A stretch of DNA of 64,000 bases, from contig JANBVO010000032.1 in the NCBI GenBank assembly GCA_030052745.1, positions 186,001-250,000 of the forward strand, read 5' to 3'. Positions 1 to 13,300 of this stretch are shown here, piece after piece; the first letter of the stretch is position 1, and every line of letters starts with the position of its first letter. The translations under genes were made by a program, and so were the position numbers. The notes under the pieces are model-generated. The model worked only from the letters and a program-made list of their open reading frames with translations, was not told the origin of the DNA and ran no database searches. This DNA is from Pleurostoma richardsiae (Eukaryota > Ascomycota > Sordariomycetes > Calosphaeriales > Pleurostomataceae).

Positions 1-2772
1 ATTGAGACCTCCAGCCATGAGCAGCGACAGTTGCGCAGATCCGAATTCTCTTGGCTGCAGTAAGGAGCAAAAGCGGAAAGTATCTTCGCCTTCCGCCGAG
101 GTCGAGACGAAGCACTGATACGATGTTCCATACACGGCGACCGAGCAGACATCCCATCAGCGTCGCACTCCTCTCGGTCCCTCAATCTGACACAGTCCCG
201 AAATGCCCTCCTTGAATTAATTGGTCTGCCAGGATCTGTTCCGCATCACAGATTCACACACTACTGCAAGGCCAGGCGAGACTCGGGGCGGCGCCGGGCT
301 TTTACTGAGCTTTCCCCACTTCGCCGTTGGAGTGGCCAGACTGCGACGGTTGTCGTCGGCCCCCTCAACTCTGCAGCGTCGCTTCTTCCGAAAATCCCAA
401 TCTTCTGCACTAAACGAACTCACGTGAAGGACGGACGGTCATCTCGTCTCATAACCCGCTTTTGGTTGCGTTGTGAGGCGAAGCAGGTCCGTATCCCTCT
501 CGCGGCTTGCAGGGCACAGCGCAATATTACGTGTAGAGACAACCGCGGCCGGTTCCATGATGGAGTGCCGTGATTCGCCGTCATCTCCTGTCGTCAGTCC
601 CGTTACTCTGTGACTCAAGTCTAGCCTACCTACCTGCCTTCGGTTTCACGGCAGGCGGTTCACTGAGTACCTAGCTGCTGTTGGTTCGCCGGGTACTTTC
701 TACACGTAGCCTATCCGTAGTCTTCTAAAGCAGTATCGATCCCGCTTGGCCAAGCTCTCAAAAACAAGCTTCTTGTCGATCCTGCATGTTCCCTCCCGTC
801 GGAGGTGTGCTGACCTGACCACTTGCCGGTCTCGACGGCCGCCGTGGTCTGGAGACGGCAGCCGGACCCGGGACATCCGCCCGGGCCGCATCTGTTCCAG
901 TCCCCACTCGGGTTCTCGGCAGTGTGTTCCCTTTTGACTGAGCTTCCCGAAGGAAAAATTTGTCAACAGGACTGGATGAAAGCTGTGACATTTCCACTCC
1001 CGGGCATCAATGACCTGGAGGTGAAAAGCCCAGCTGATCGTCCTTGGGAACAGTGCTATCAGTCCTCCCATGCTGAAATGATTGATGTCTTGCCGCCCCC
1101 TCTCATGTATGTATGTGAGCGTGTCATGTCGTCGTATGCGCCACAAACGGCACAAGCTCCCTCCTATGCCGTCACTCGGTCATGGCAGCCCTCCATCTCG
1201 ACTTCGGCTTCCAGGTTTTTGACCTCGACTGCTGTGCGGTCATGGACTGGAGAAAAAGGAAGCTCCAAGTCGGAGGACAGGAGGAGACACCACACTGCTG
1301 TAGCCAACAAGCCAATCCGCCGGTGCCAAGAACCCCACGTGCGCCCGGCTCGAGAAGAACGGAGGGCGGAAGAGGGTGCCGAGCTGGTAGTCTGCACGCA
1401 TGCCGGATGACGTCGGCCGGCGGCATGGATGGACGGGATGGATGGATGGATAGACACGTCCCGGGCGTGGAGTATGGACGCAGATCTGCTCTGCATTTCA
1501 AACCGCCTATCTGGTTTCGCTCGCTCTCGCGTCGGCGATCGCTTCTTCCCCTCACAAGTGACAGCGAGGCGAAGGTTCTTGGCTCATACTGGTGGGATAC
1601 ATACAACCTTCTGGACGGGGGTGGCTCGCTTCAGGCCTGCAGGCCGTGGGCCGTAAGAGGAGGCGAGAGTGACGGCTAAGGGAAGGGCGCGGGCGGACTT
1701 CGAGATGGACAATCACGGTAAAGCATCGAAGAGGTACGGCGTTTATACCAAAGGATTTTCCCCGTGTTCAATTTTCTCAACCCCATCTACCGTACATACG
1801 TACATAGCCCACACCGTCATATATCTCGCCAGCACGCTTTTCCGAAACGGCTCCCTCTTTTCGCCCAAGCCGTCATCTCTCTCCGGGGCACTTTGACTTG
1901 TGATCAGAAGACAAGTCCCCATCGCTCCCCGTCATGCATATACATACTGTAAGATTACACGAGAAAAATGGACAGACAGAAAGGGGTAAGGGAGGGAGAG
2001 GGTTGGCTAATCAGCCCTTTTGCCCGACCCAGGGCCGTCAGATATGACCCGTCTAGGACCAATCTTGTGAAGTGAGTCTCGCCCGGACATGATATTCCAA
2101 GGAAAGAGAGATCAATGACTCCGAAGCCTGAAGAGATTGAAGAATAGTCCACGAAGCGGAGTGAAAAAAGTAAGTAACACGAAGGCGAAGAAGAGTGGCC
2201 AGACAAACGAATGTGAGACGAGACATTGCGAGCGGCTGTTTTCCAGTACGCCAGCTCGAAGAGGGTGACACCATCGAAAATTGAAGTAACAGAAGGGAAG
2301 AAGTTTCTTGTCCAATGTGATTCCTGCAGCGGCAGATGCTGCAAATTCCTAGATGCGACCACAGTGGCAGCACGCACGCAGAAGCAGGCACATGGCCCAG
2401 CCCATCTCCCCCTGCTCACTCTCGCGTCCCTCCACCACTCCACCCCGCTGCTTCTCAAGGACAGATGCTTTCTTCCATGCTGAGTCCAGCAGTGTCCTGA
2501 ACGCCTGTGCTGTTTCGATCCGGTTGTAATTCCACTTTACCCTCCTGCCCCACGTTTCGCAACCAAGGACCAAGGAAGGGCCCAGATGTATGCAGTCTGT
2601 TATCAAGACTCTGTCCGGTGAACGCCACGCTAAGCCCTCGAGTTTTCAAAGACAAAAGAGAAATAAAGAAGCAGTAAGGCTGTAAAAAAAAAAAACAGGT
2701 TGTGTCGTTCTGTAGGCATGACTTCCTCGACCGTATAGGTAGTTTACACAGGACAGTCGAGTGTCAAGTGTC
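1..2772. other. Gene-free flank, 3' side of RIM15-like gene
   Basis: No coding region can be supported here. Open frames of up to about 195 codons occur on both strands and overlap one another. None resembles a known family, and none carries plausible splice-linked continuation. The part next to 2772 should contain the 3' UTR of the RIM15-like gene on the minus strand. A run of A at about 2684-2695 and an ATGG-type short tandem repeat at about 1424-1452 are the only simple-sequence features. A gene entering from the left edge cannot be excluded. Confidence 0.6.
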
Positions 2773-5700
2773 TTATATCATCCTAGCCATGGAGAAATCG
2801 GGTGGCGCGGATACTGTATCCTGTCTAGGCCGCGGGGTGGGTTCTTCATCCTCACTCAGCCTACGCTCTGAGCCAGCAGTTGGTCTGGGAGTCTCATCCA
2901 CGTCCACACTGACAACGGTGTTGTTGTCCTCGGAGCTCATTCCCTGATCCGGCGGTGTGTGGATGATGGTAGTGTCTCCCTCGCCATCGTCGTCTAAGCC
3001 TGAGATCATCGGGGCCGGGCTCAAGCTGAACCGGCCGGTAACATCACCTGGCGAGAGGAGGGATGCCGTCGACGGGAATTGCATGTCAGTTTCCCTGTTC
3101 GGCGTAGTCGGGACCTGCGTGGCCGGCTCCAGGGTACTTGTGCTGTCCGAGCCGGCGTTGACATTGACGCTGTCGTGACTGTTGGCACGCATCATCTCGA
3201 TGCCAAGTTTTGACGAGGGTAGACCAGACTTGCTGCGGAAATGCTGCTGTTGCCTGTTGTTGTGGGACAGTATGGCGGGCGCAGTGGAAGCTTGCCCTTT
3301 GCTGCTGGAGAGGTTGCCTAGGCCGAGTTCTTCGTCCTCGTCGTCCGCGGACTCAACGCTCCCTTCCTGCCGCCGCTTCTCGATGCTCTCCCTCTTGGCC
3401 CTGAGCTTCTCCAGCGAACGCTGCGGGACTGGGACGGGAATTGGCATCGCAGGCTTCTGCTCAGTCTGTCCTGGCAGGGCCACAGGCTTGGTTGGCTCGC
3501 TAGAACTCAGGAACGTATCATCCTGTGGCATGCCAATACCGAGCCCGTTATCGTCCCAGTCACCTGTAGCCTTGCGACTAATAACAACAGGGATGTCGTC
3601 GGTAGAGACGGATTCGGAGTCACCGAAGAGACTCGACGAGATCGAGTCTTCGCGGCTGGAGCCAGGGAAGCTGCTTCCCGTACGGTGAGCAAAACCTGAA
3701 GATGTTCCGCTTGTTGGGCTGTCTTCAAGCTTCAGGCTCTCCTGTCTGAGCCCCGACGGGATAGGGTGTGCAGGCGTTAAGGACAGTGAATTCTGCTGGC
3801 TGGGCGTAGGAGGCTTCCACTGGCATAGACTCCCCAGCACCTCGGTCAGCTTGGATGAGCTGATAGGTTTCTCAATCAAGGAATCGAAATAGTGAGGGGC
3901 CTGCAACTCCTTGAGATAGGCCGTGATGGCTACGATGGGGGTATGAGAATTGACATTCTTCGTCTCGCGAAGCATGCGAGCCACGTCGGCGCCATTGATT
4001 TGAGGGAGCTTGAACTCCATGAAGATGATATCGAACTTGATGTCGCTCATGGCGTAGCGCACTGCTTCAGGGCCGCTCGTGGCCGAGATTGTGCGGCAAC
4101 GCAGCTTCTCTAGGAGCTTTTCCATGACCATGCGGGAGACAGGATGATCTTCGCAGATGAGCACGTCCAAAGGCCGGAACATGGGACTGTCGAGGGCAAT
4201 CTGCGACATGCGCCTCGAGCTTTGACGACGCCGCTGCACTCTCAGGTAGGCGGCATTTGCCTTGTCTCCTTCATTATCAGAGGAAGAGGGTGACATGTCA
4301 AACACCTGGCTGCGACGGTTCCTGTGGTGCACCAGCAGATCTGAAGCCACAGGACTACCCTCTTGAGAGCCGACAGTTAGCGATCGAGAACGGTGCGTGG
4401 ATGAATTGCTCGCCTGCCGCGGGGTCGACATCACTTTCTGAGGGGAAAGTGGTAGAGGTGGCGGCGCGCCACGTCCCTTGACGGGCGAGGCTGCGATCGT
4501 GGTGGCCGCCTTCTGCAGGCTAGGCGGGACACGCGGCACATCGAAGAAGTTGCCTGGCTGAAGTGAGCTCCCAGACGGCTGAGACAGACTGGAAGAGTTA
4601 CTGGAAGCCTTACGTCTTCCCTCCACACCTTGTCCGGCGACAAACGAAACCAGAAGGGGCGACGACGGCTGCGAGACTCTGCTCGGGGACGAGTTGGTGT
4701 GGCTGAGCCCTGACGGGGACTGTGGCCGTTGCGACGCTTTAGCGTTCGACAGTGTCCTCTGAATGGGCATCGACAGGATAGGGCTGCCTTCCAGCGCCGG
4801 TCCCGGGGAGGTGACCTGCCCGTTAGGGCTGATTGCTGAGGACTTGTTCTGGGCAGCAAGTGCTTCAGCGCGGAGCTTCTGTATCACGTCCTTGTTCGCC
4901 TTCTCTAACACCGGCAAGTTCTTGAACGCAAAGTTCCCGAAGTCGTCTGCCGCTACCGGCTCGCTCAGGCGTCTACTCTTGAGGTCTCGGACATGTGGCG
5001 GGATGTGAAGCGGCATCAGGCCTCGCTTAATGGAATTGACCTGCGACCGTACGCGCGAGAGAGCATCGTGAGGGCGGTCAGGATAGTCCGATGCTGGCCC
5101 AGAGGGGGGAGAACTTTGGTCCTCTATCTCTTCGGCGAAAGTCTGGAGTGTCGCACCACGAGCGTCAAAGTACTCTGTGTCCTCTGGGTTTTCGGGCTGG
5201 GGGACAAACTGGGCCTCGTCTTGCAACAGAGTGTCCCAATTGAGTCCATTGAGCCACGAGTGGTTTCGAATCTCTTCTCCGCCCGAAGAGAACTTCTCCT
5301 CGCGATTGGACCCCAGTCTCTGCTGTGGATCCATGCAGAGCAACTTGTTGATGAGGTCCTTCGCTTCAGGCGAAACCTCGTCCTCAGCTTCGTCCGGCCA
5401 ATGTATCCTCCGCGCGAGGATATTCTCGAAAACTTGCTCTGGTTCGCTTGCGTGGAATGGCGGAATGCCGTACAAGAACTCGAACGCGATACAGCCGACA
5501 GACCACCAATCACTAGTCTCGTCCTGAGGCTCGCCCCTAATAGTTTCCGGAGCGAGATAATCTGGAGTACCGACAAACTTGCGGTTCGTATCCTCGGGAT
5601 CGAATAGTGCCCAGTTGGGTGGAGGCATGCTTGTCTGCGAAGGGGTGCCCTTCCCTGTATCTGTGCTGCCGTGCGTGTTTGTTTGATGAAGGGTCGTCAG

Positions 5701-8700
5701 GTCACCGGACGGGCTGCCCTCTCCTTCGCTCCCGTCGTGTGGGGACTGCACAGCCTGCGAAGGGACTAATGGGTGCGTATCATTCAGCGAGAAGCTACCG
5801 AGCATCTGGGTCAGCGCCTCACTGCCCCCGCTGTCACTGCGTTGGCTCGACACTCGCCGCGGTTCCTGGTGGACATTGCCCAGGTTGAAGTAGGAAGGCT
5901 GGCCCATGCTTCCCGCTAGGTCATTTGGTGTCATTTGAGGAGTCGATCCTGGAGAGTGAGAGTGGTGTGCATGGAGATCCAGCGAAGTTGAGCGGGAAGA
6001 ACCGATGGACGTAGATCGCGCAAAGGGCCCTGACTTGAGCAAGTCTGGAGCCTCTGTGGTGCCGCTGTTCAGTGCGCGCTTCTGTCGGCCCACCAGACCC
6101 ATCCGCGAGAGACCGAAGTCCGTGAGCTTCAGGTGTCCCTTCTGGTCAATGAGGAGGTTGTCAGGTTTCAAGTCGCGGTGCACAATGCCTCGGCTGTGTA
6201 GATGTTCTACACCAAGGACGACCTCGCCCAGGTATTTCTTGGCCCAGTCTTCCGGAAGCCCGCCGAGCACTTTGATCAGGGATGCGCAGTCGCCGCCATT
6301 GAGATACTCCATGACAAGGTACAGGTAGTCTTTGCTGGAGAAGGTCCAGTATAGCTTGGCGACAAAGTCACTCTCTCCCTGCCACATCATGATGGCTCGT
6401 TCCGCCTTTACATTCGTGACCTGGTTTTTGGCAACCATGTCTGCCTTTTTGAGCACCTTAATCGCGAAGTATTCACCCGTGGACTTCTTCTTGGACAGAT
6501 AGACGCTCCCAAATGCTCCCTTGCTGATGGGTTTGATTACCTCAAAGTCCTTGATAGATGGCGGTACGGCACGGGCCATCGGTGGTGCGCCAACTGCACT
6601 GAGACGTGGAGACGGAGGCAGCCTCATCGCTGCCATCCCGTACTCCCCGGCCGGCAACGAGATCGCAGCCGACGACTGCCTTCGGTGATGATGGCGATGT
6701 GGGATCGCAGCAGGGGAGCTAAACTCGCTATTCGGCAGCAATGGTGACGCTTCGGGGGAGATCACACCTTCAGGTGGGAATGCTAGGGTCCTTGGCTTCT
6801 GTATCCGCAGCGGAGACGAAGGTTGGTTTGCCCTAGATGGCGACTCTTGACGCCGCGGAGACATTGAACCTGGGAGAACCAGGCTCCGACGATGGTGCGA
6901 TCGGGAGCTTGCCTGTCGTCGCAAGTCGCCGAATTCAGAAATGGGGGAGTCAGTCCGTGGCGGAGGCCTTGACACCAGCGACGAGGATCTCAAGCTACTG
7001 TCGCTTTCGTTCGCGTCACTCTCGAACAACATGGACTCGCGACGGGATTCTCGGGTGCTCTGGCCGATATTGCTGAGGGCCCCAAAATTGGACTTTGGGG
7101 TGGGACACTCTTTGGGACTGCTGGATCTCGTCGAGCCAAGAGCAGACAATCGGCGTCTATCGGGATCGTCGTTGATATTGGCCCTCTGCAACGCCGTAGC
7201 CAGCGTGGACGGTGCATCGAAAGACCCGGCAAAGACGCCTTCCTCGTTCGCCGGGGTCATCTCCTCGTCCGAGTCGCTCGAGCTCGAATCGCTCATACGG
7301 CCAGCAGCGATGCGGGCAGCCTTCTGCATCGCCTCCTCGATACAATCCTGGACTCTGATGGCCACCTCGATCCGGATACGTTCCGCAAGTTCGATGACCT
7401 TTCGGTGCCGAAAGACAGCCTCAACCTTTGCCTTGGCAACTCTCTCGGTGTCAGCACACAACAGCGCAAGCCCTTGCTCCTGTTCTAGAGTGTTGGTACT
7501 TGGCGACTGCCATTGCATGACTTGGGAGATCCGAGACTCGGACTGGGGTGACTGTGTCCGGAATTCGCCGGGATTCTGAGACGATGATTCCTTGAGGGCC
7601 GGCGGACTTATTTCTATCGCGGTGTCACAGAGATCGAGGAGCAGCTCGACAATTCTTGCCTGTGGTCTTCGAACGGCGAAGGAGCGTGCCCGTGCATGTC
7701 CGAAGCCGGAGGCGCGATCCCTAGATCGAGGATTCGACGTAGCGGGAGAGGCGCTTCCGGGAGATGAGGAATTAGACGATGGCGGACCGATGGGCAATCC
7801 TTTGTACTCAGCAACTGGCAGAGTGGTCTGCTCTCCCGCAAGGGTACGGCTCTTCCTCGCTTCCAGGGCGTCTAGAACTCTCACAATGGCATGGCGGTGC
7901 TCTGTCAGACTCTCTTGAGCCATCTGAACCTCCATCTCAGCCTGGTGCTCCTGTAGACACAGATCCGTGTGCTTCTCAAACCACCAGGGCGGAATTTGAC
8001 GCTCGCAGATACGGCAAAGCACAGACAGCGGCGGAGGCGGGGCCTGTGAATCATCGATACCAGATTCAGCAACCTTTGTCAAGTAGCCCGCGAGGACCTC
8101 GGCACCGGAACCTAGTATGTCCACGATATCGGGATGCAGGTCGATCTTGATCTCGCGAGGGGGGATATACGGTCGGATCATCCACATGGTCTGTCAATTG
8201 CGAAGTAATTAGTAGCTGAAACTCCAGTATAGGTCTGCAGCAGGAGCCCGGCGAATGCAGCTTACATGAGACTCGTCAGGAGAAGCGCCATCATACACCA
8301 TGATCCCCTGCCCCTCTAGCTCGACAATTTGCGGCTCTCTCTCCGACTCTGGCACCGTGAGGCTCTCCAAAGGCACCAGCTTGGATAGCGGTCCCAGCTT
8401 AACGGCGAATCGGACAAACTGGCTTCGAGAGTCGTCCTTCTGCATGGATGCCACGATATCGCTGAAGACGGTCTTCTGGTCACCGACAATCATGTCGGCA
8501 ATGGGAGTGCCCTGGACCGAGTCTGCCGGGGTTCCAATAACGTCCACCCAGGACGGGCTGACCCATCGAATCGTTCCATCGATGTTGAGGTCAACAATGA
8601 CGTTGAGGGTCTGCTCGGCGGCCTCGCGGAGCTCCTCTCTCTCCTCCCGTATATCCTCACTGAGGGACCGCTCCATGACGCCGGCGGTTTGGCCCCGCAG

Positions 8701-8745
8701 GGTGGTCACCGCCGGCGGAGCGAGCTTGTTCGGATCTTGTTCCAT
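2773..8745 (-). CDS. RIM15: RIM15-like PAS/AGC-type Ser/Thr protein kinase with receiver domain
   Basis: Two exons, 8745-8266 and 8190-2773, are joined by a 75-nt GTAAGC..ACAG intron with a CTAAT branch, giving 1,965 aa. Residues about 45-110 form a PAS-like domain. A C2HC zinc-finger-like cluster follows (C219, C222, H234, C238). The kinase domain starts near residue 707, with GAFGSV glycine loop, Lys738 in FAIKV, Asp833 in HRDLKPDN, DFG, and GTPDYLAPE near 1038. A Ser-rich insert of roughly 180 residues separates DFG from APE, as is usual for the Rim15/Cek1/PPK18 family. A receiver domain lies at about 1498-1603, with Glu1552 where the phospho-acceptor Asp is expected. Long linkers are low-complexity and Ser/Pro-rich. 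Known Rim15 kinases integrate TOR, PKA and other nutrient signals to drive quiescence, stress resistance and, in filamentous fungi, conidiation. The family assignment is firm; the start is the first ATG before the PAS domain. Confidence 0.95.
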
Positions 8746-9667
8746 TTCGGCGTCGGGGCAAGCGAGCGAGCCGATTGGGAAGATGGCATCTGGTGATGTT
8801 GTCGTGCACGGGACCCGTTACGTGGTCGTCCGCGTTGTCTTGTCTCTCGAGTGGTCTAGGCACAGGTCGAGCGTGAGGAGGCGTTGCAAACGCGTCGCCG
8901 TGGGCTCTGGAGCCGGCTCAGCGTGAACGGAGGGAGGCGGGTATTCGTGAGCTGCAGGATGCGGGTTGCCAAAACAGTTGGAACAGGCAGTTTGGGGCCG
9001 TGAGGCCAGACTGTCTGGCACAGGCGCCAGAGCTAGAAGGAGGCTACTCGCGTGCAGACCCGAGACATAGCGATGATTCAACGTCGATGTCTCTGGTGGT
9101 CGTGGTGCTTGGTGCTCGGGAGAGAAATGGCGACGCAGGTGCAGAGCAGTGGGAATTTCTTCGGAGCGAGGCGGCGCTGTTGGAGGAACGGTTGTTCGGT
9201 CGGTTAGGCTGGCATTGGCAACAGCCGGATCTCGACGGCAGAGACGGAGAACGCTCGCTACCGTGGCGTGTGCATAGGCAAGCCTGCTGTGATGGAGACA
9301 CGCCTATGGGACTGGCTGATGGGAGAGTACGGAGTAGAGAGGGAGACGGATAGTAATGGCGAGTGAGGCAGTGCGGGCAGTGGGGAAACAAAGAATTGTA
9401 CGGAATAGTTACAGGCACTCGGGCACTGTGTCGTGCTCGCTCTTTTCCCTGTACTGGGCGGTCTTGCAGGTGCTCTCGCTCGCGTCTTCTCCGACTCTGG
9501 TTTAGCGCGGCAGGCCAATCGATAATAAAACCCCGACTGATAACGTGCGGAACTTCGGCTGGGTTGGGATAGGTTGGCGATTACGTAGGATGAGAGAAGA
9601 AACGGGAGAGCGGCGGAGGGAAAATGTTGTGATGGCCGCAGGTAGGAGAGGAGGAGGAGGATAGACC

Positions 9668-9732
9668 AGGTGTGCGCGTCTGCGTGTGCGTGTGCGTGTG
9701 CAGTGCAGGTGTGCAAGTGTGCAAGTGTGCAA
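9668..9732. repeat. GTGTGC / GTGCAA simple-sequence stretch
   Basis: Tandem GTGTGC units pass into GTGCAA units, upstream of the RIM15-like gene and probably inside its promoter or leader. It is an ordinary microsatellite, prone to length variation. Confidence 0.8.
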
Positions 9733-9943
9733 GCGACTTTGACGGCGGGAGCCCAGTAACGTTAATGGTTGGAGGCTCGTCACGTAGTGAATTCCCTTGT
9801 CTTCCCGTTACTCTCCTTGGAGCTTTTTTTTTATTTTCTTTTTTTTTACATTTTTTTATTTTTCTCCTTGATGTCGTCGTTGGAAGATCCCACAGAACAC
9901 ATACATAGTAGAATGTCTAGTAAAGTGGGGTCGCCAGCGCTTT

Positions 9944-9953
9944 TAGGTACCTA
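9944..9953. repeat. Perfect 10-bp palindrome TAGGTACCTA
   Basis: TAGGTACCTA reads the same on both strands. It is one of several GTAC-centred inverted repeats in the intergenic DNA of this window (see also 10321-10348, 19539-19554 and 59080-59109). Confidence 0.6.
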
Positions 9954-10320
9954 ATGCAAGTAACTTCCCAGGTGTTGGACAGTGTTCTGGTCCTGCAGAT
10001 GTTCAAGGAAGCGTGGTCTCACTACTGTGGTTAGTGCAATAAGTGCAATAATTGACAAGAGTTAAGTAAGGAAGTTCACAGTCAGAACCGAACAGAACAG
10101 AACGGTCAACACACAAGAAAGACGACAACAAACACCCTGGACGAAACACACGGCAACCACAGTTCAGGATAACTACAGTCCAACTGGAAGACTCCCTTGT
10201 CTTCGCCAGCCCTGACACTCGCGCTTGAAGACGTGATCCTCTAGACAACCTCGCTCTCTCCCATCCCTTCCGGCCTGTCTTCCCTCACTCCTCAACCGCC
10301 CGGCATCCATTGAAATGAAC

Positions 10321-10348
10321 GTGAGGTACTCCGTACTTCGTACCTCAC
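10321..10348. repeat. GTAC-rich stem-loop, 8-bp perfect arms
   Basis: GTGAGGTA at 10321-10328 is perfectly complementary to TACCTCAC at 10341-10348. The 12-nt loop itself contains a GTAC and overlaps an inner CCGTACTTCG. It lies in gene-free DNA with no neighbouring coding end, so a transcription-termination role is unlikely. It could be a remnant of a small inverted-repeat element or a recurrent fungal promoter motif. Confidence 0.6.
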
Positions 10349-13300
10349 ACTAACACACACGTTAACACATTATATCACCACACTTAGGACGTTAAAGCAC
10401 AAAAGAGAGTTGAGGTCGCGTCGCTTGAGTTGGAGCAGTGTGGGACCATCAGAGCGGGGGTGAGGTCGTCTGACCAATCAGGACAATGTCTTCCTGAACT
10501 CCGGCCGTATCCGATACTCAACAACCGGGGCTGTGGTGAGTCAGAACCCAGGTACCCACTACTTCATCTGGACCTGTTAGCTCGGTACTGTGCACTTGCG
10601 CCCATCCTTCGCTTCCAATTGGCTGCATTCGTCCTTTCCCATTCTTTTTCGCTGCCCCTCCCTCCCCCTTCCCTCCTTCCTCCTCAGCTTCAGCACCAGC
10701 CAGGCCTAGACTTATGTAAGCAGAGATGACGAACCTACGAACCTGCGAACCTACGAACGGGGTAACCACAGACAGACAGCACAGAATTGTGTTTTAACGT
10801 CAGTTAGACCCCAACTAACACGCCCAAAAAGAAGCCCAAAGCAGCACAGACGCGGATCACAAACCGAACCCGTGAGTATCGTTTGATGATCTACGCCGAC
10901 GGCGTGACCTTTTTGCTCTCCATCCTCTCTCCCTTCTTCTCTCTGACGTTCAGTACCTTGCTGTACTGCCGTACTGGACGTGCCTGCTTGCCTGCGTGCG
11001 TGCAGCCCCCTCTCGCCTGCCCCGCAACGCGCACGTTTGACGCTTCACAGTTCACACGCCTTCTCGCTTCGCACGCCCGCCGGCCAAGCCACTTTGTTGG
11101 CTGATTGCAAGTCAAAAGCGGCCAAGGGCAGCACGACGCTTGCATGACCCCGTCGCACGAGAGCCCGCCCGGATACGCCTCAGACGCAACAGATGCCTCA
11201 GACATGCAGCGACCACGAGATGTGCGGGCGGCCAATGGGATTTGCTTCCTCAGGCTCCTCCTGCTGCTCCTGCTCCTACTCCCGGCCGTCCAATGGTGTT
11301 GCAATCGCGCAGTTGGTGCAGTTGCGCTGCCCACCACCACAGATGTCTTGCGGCAGCTCTCTCAGATACCCAGAAACCCCAAGGCGGATGATGGGATGAG
11401 AGGCAGAGGCGATTCTCACTCACACACATCTCTGTCAATCGCCGTCCGTGTCGACGTCAATCTCGATTCCTCGCGGGACGGTGATCTCATCCTGCCCCTC
11501 CCCAACATGCCTCCCAAACCTCCCGTCCCTCCTTTTCCTCCTCCCTTTCTTATGCTCTTTACGTAGTATTGCACACACATCAACAATGGCCGCGCTATAA
11601 CAGACGTAAAATCGTGACGGCAGCTTGCCCGCCACACTTCTGACGGTCTGGCAACCATCTTGCTGCCCGCTCCTGCGTGTGGCCGGCCTAAACTCCCGTC
11701 ACCACTGCACCGGTGCATCATGCATTACGGACCCAAGGGGCCAGTAATGAGAGGGTGGGAAACATCGTGGCTACCGCTGCTAGTGCTGCCGTGACCGCAG
11801 CGTGCGTCTTCTCGTCTGTCCAGAGTATCATTCCGACCCCTCACTCGCCCTCCTTCACGAATGCAAGCCAGTCTGCTTGTCAGCCGTTGCACCCCTCATC
11901 GGGTCGGGAGCCTCCAATTCGCTCCGGTTCTGCAGCTCTCTCTCGCTGCAAGATGGGCATTCCGCCGCCGATTGGCACTTTGGGAGCTACCACTACTGCA
12001 GCGCCGAGCATGCATGCAATCCTGGAGAGCGGGCATCTCGTGCCGGCCACGGATTACACCCTGCGATGTGATGCTCGACCCAGAGCGGCAGCCAAGGTCG
12101 TCTCCGGCAGTTTCTCCCCCCTTTCATACAACGTCTGTCTGTCCGGCCTTTCCAATTCTGTGCTTTGTGCTAAGACCCTGGTTTTTTTTTAACGTTGTTT
12201 CCATCATTTCGCAACTGCAGTATTCACTGTTTATCCCCTGACCGCCTAGACTATGCAGTTTTCGCTGCAGGTTTCCTCGTCCTGGTAGGGTTGTATCGTG
12301 AGATGTGGCCCTCCGGCATCTCCCTACGTCCTAGAGACTAGAGCGGATGGGCACCCGCTCCGGGTCTGATCTTCAACGGCCATGCTCACCTCTGGCTTCA
12401 TCGCCCTACTGGGCTCTTGAACGGCCCCTTATCTCTATGGCCCACTTTGAACCTGCGTTCCTCCACATTAACCTGCTTACGCGGAACCCCCCTGACGTCT
12501 TACAGATTAAGACATATTGCGCTTGCATGTTCCCTATCCGTGTGCATGCGGGAGAGTACACCGGCCGGCGAGGGTTCTCCAAAGATGTGTCTTCCCCGTT
12601 GAGAACAACCCGCTTTTGCCAGTCCGCGGGTTGGTGGCGGATGAGGAGGGTTAGGAGAGAACAGCAGGAATCTCGTCGCTCGCAGACCAACGCCAACAAT
12701 ACGACCGCGGCAGTTCGGTTTGCGACCGTCATTGCGCGCTAGCTGATCACGATGCGCATCCCTATGCGCTCAGCGCCCCGTTTGAACAACGGATGACGAA
12801 GCAGAGATGCAACAGCGCACTACCGACTCAGCTTGCGACATGTCCGCAGAGGAGGAGGCACCTGCACCACCACGATGTCGCCTGTTGTTTATGACCCGTT
12901 GCCGGAGTCAATCCGACTTGAGGCCTGGATTATCTTCTGATCCTGGCTCTCTTCCGTGCAATTGACGCTTTGCTAAGCAAGGTAGCGCGATGTGGGGGAG
13001 AAGCTGCTGCCGGCTCATCCTTTGCTTGTACTGCATGCTATATGGATGTTCAGGGTTACAGCATCTCGCCTGGTGAAAACCGAACCAGATGAACCATCCA
13101 TCAAGACGGAGCTAAGCTGCAGGTATCTGCTCGTTCCCTCCCTGGGAGTTCAATTGGCCTCATCTAGTGTAGAATTCACTCTGCAACTTTTCGCTCAATT
13201 CAAACCTCACAAGAATGCAGTCCCGAACGACGCTCTCAACCTTGGTCCAGAGAGTCGAGTTGCAAGTGTGTTCCTGATCATATTATACCTCAAGTCTCCG

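Noticed and set aside
700-1679. Several overlapping frames of 110-195 codons on both strands near the left edge
   Set aside because: Mutually exclusive, no family resemblance, no conserved splice joins; typical chance frames in GC-rich DNA.
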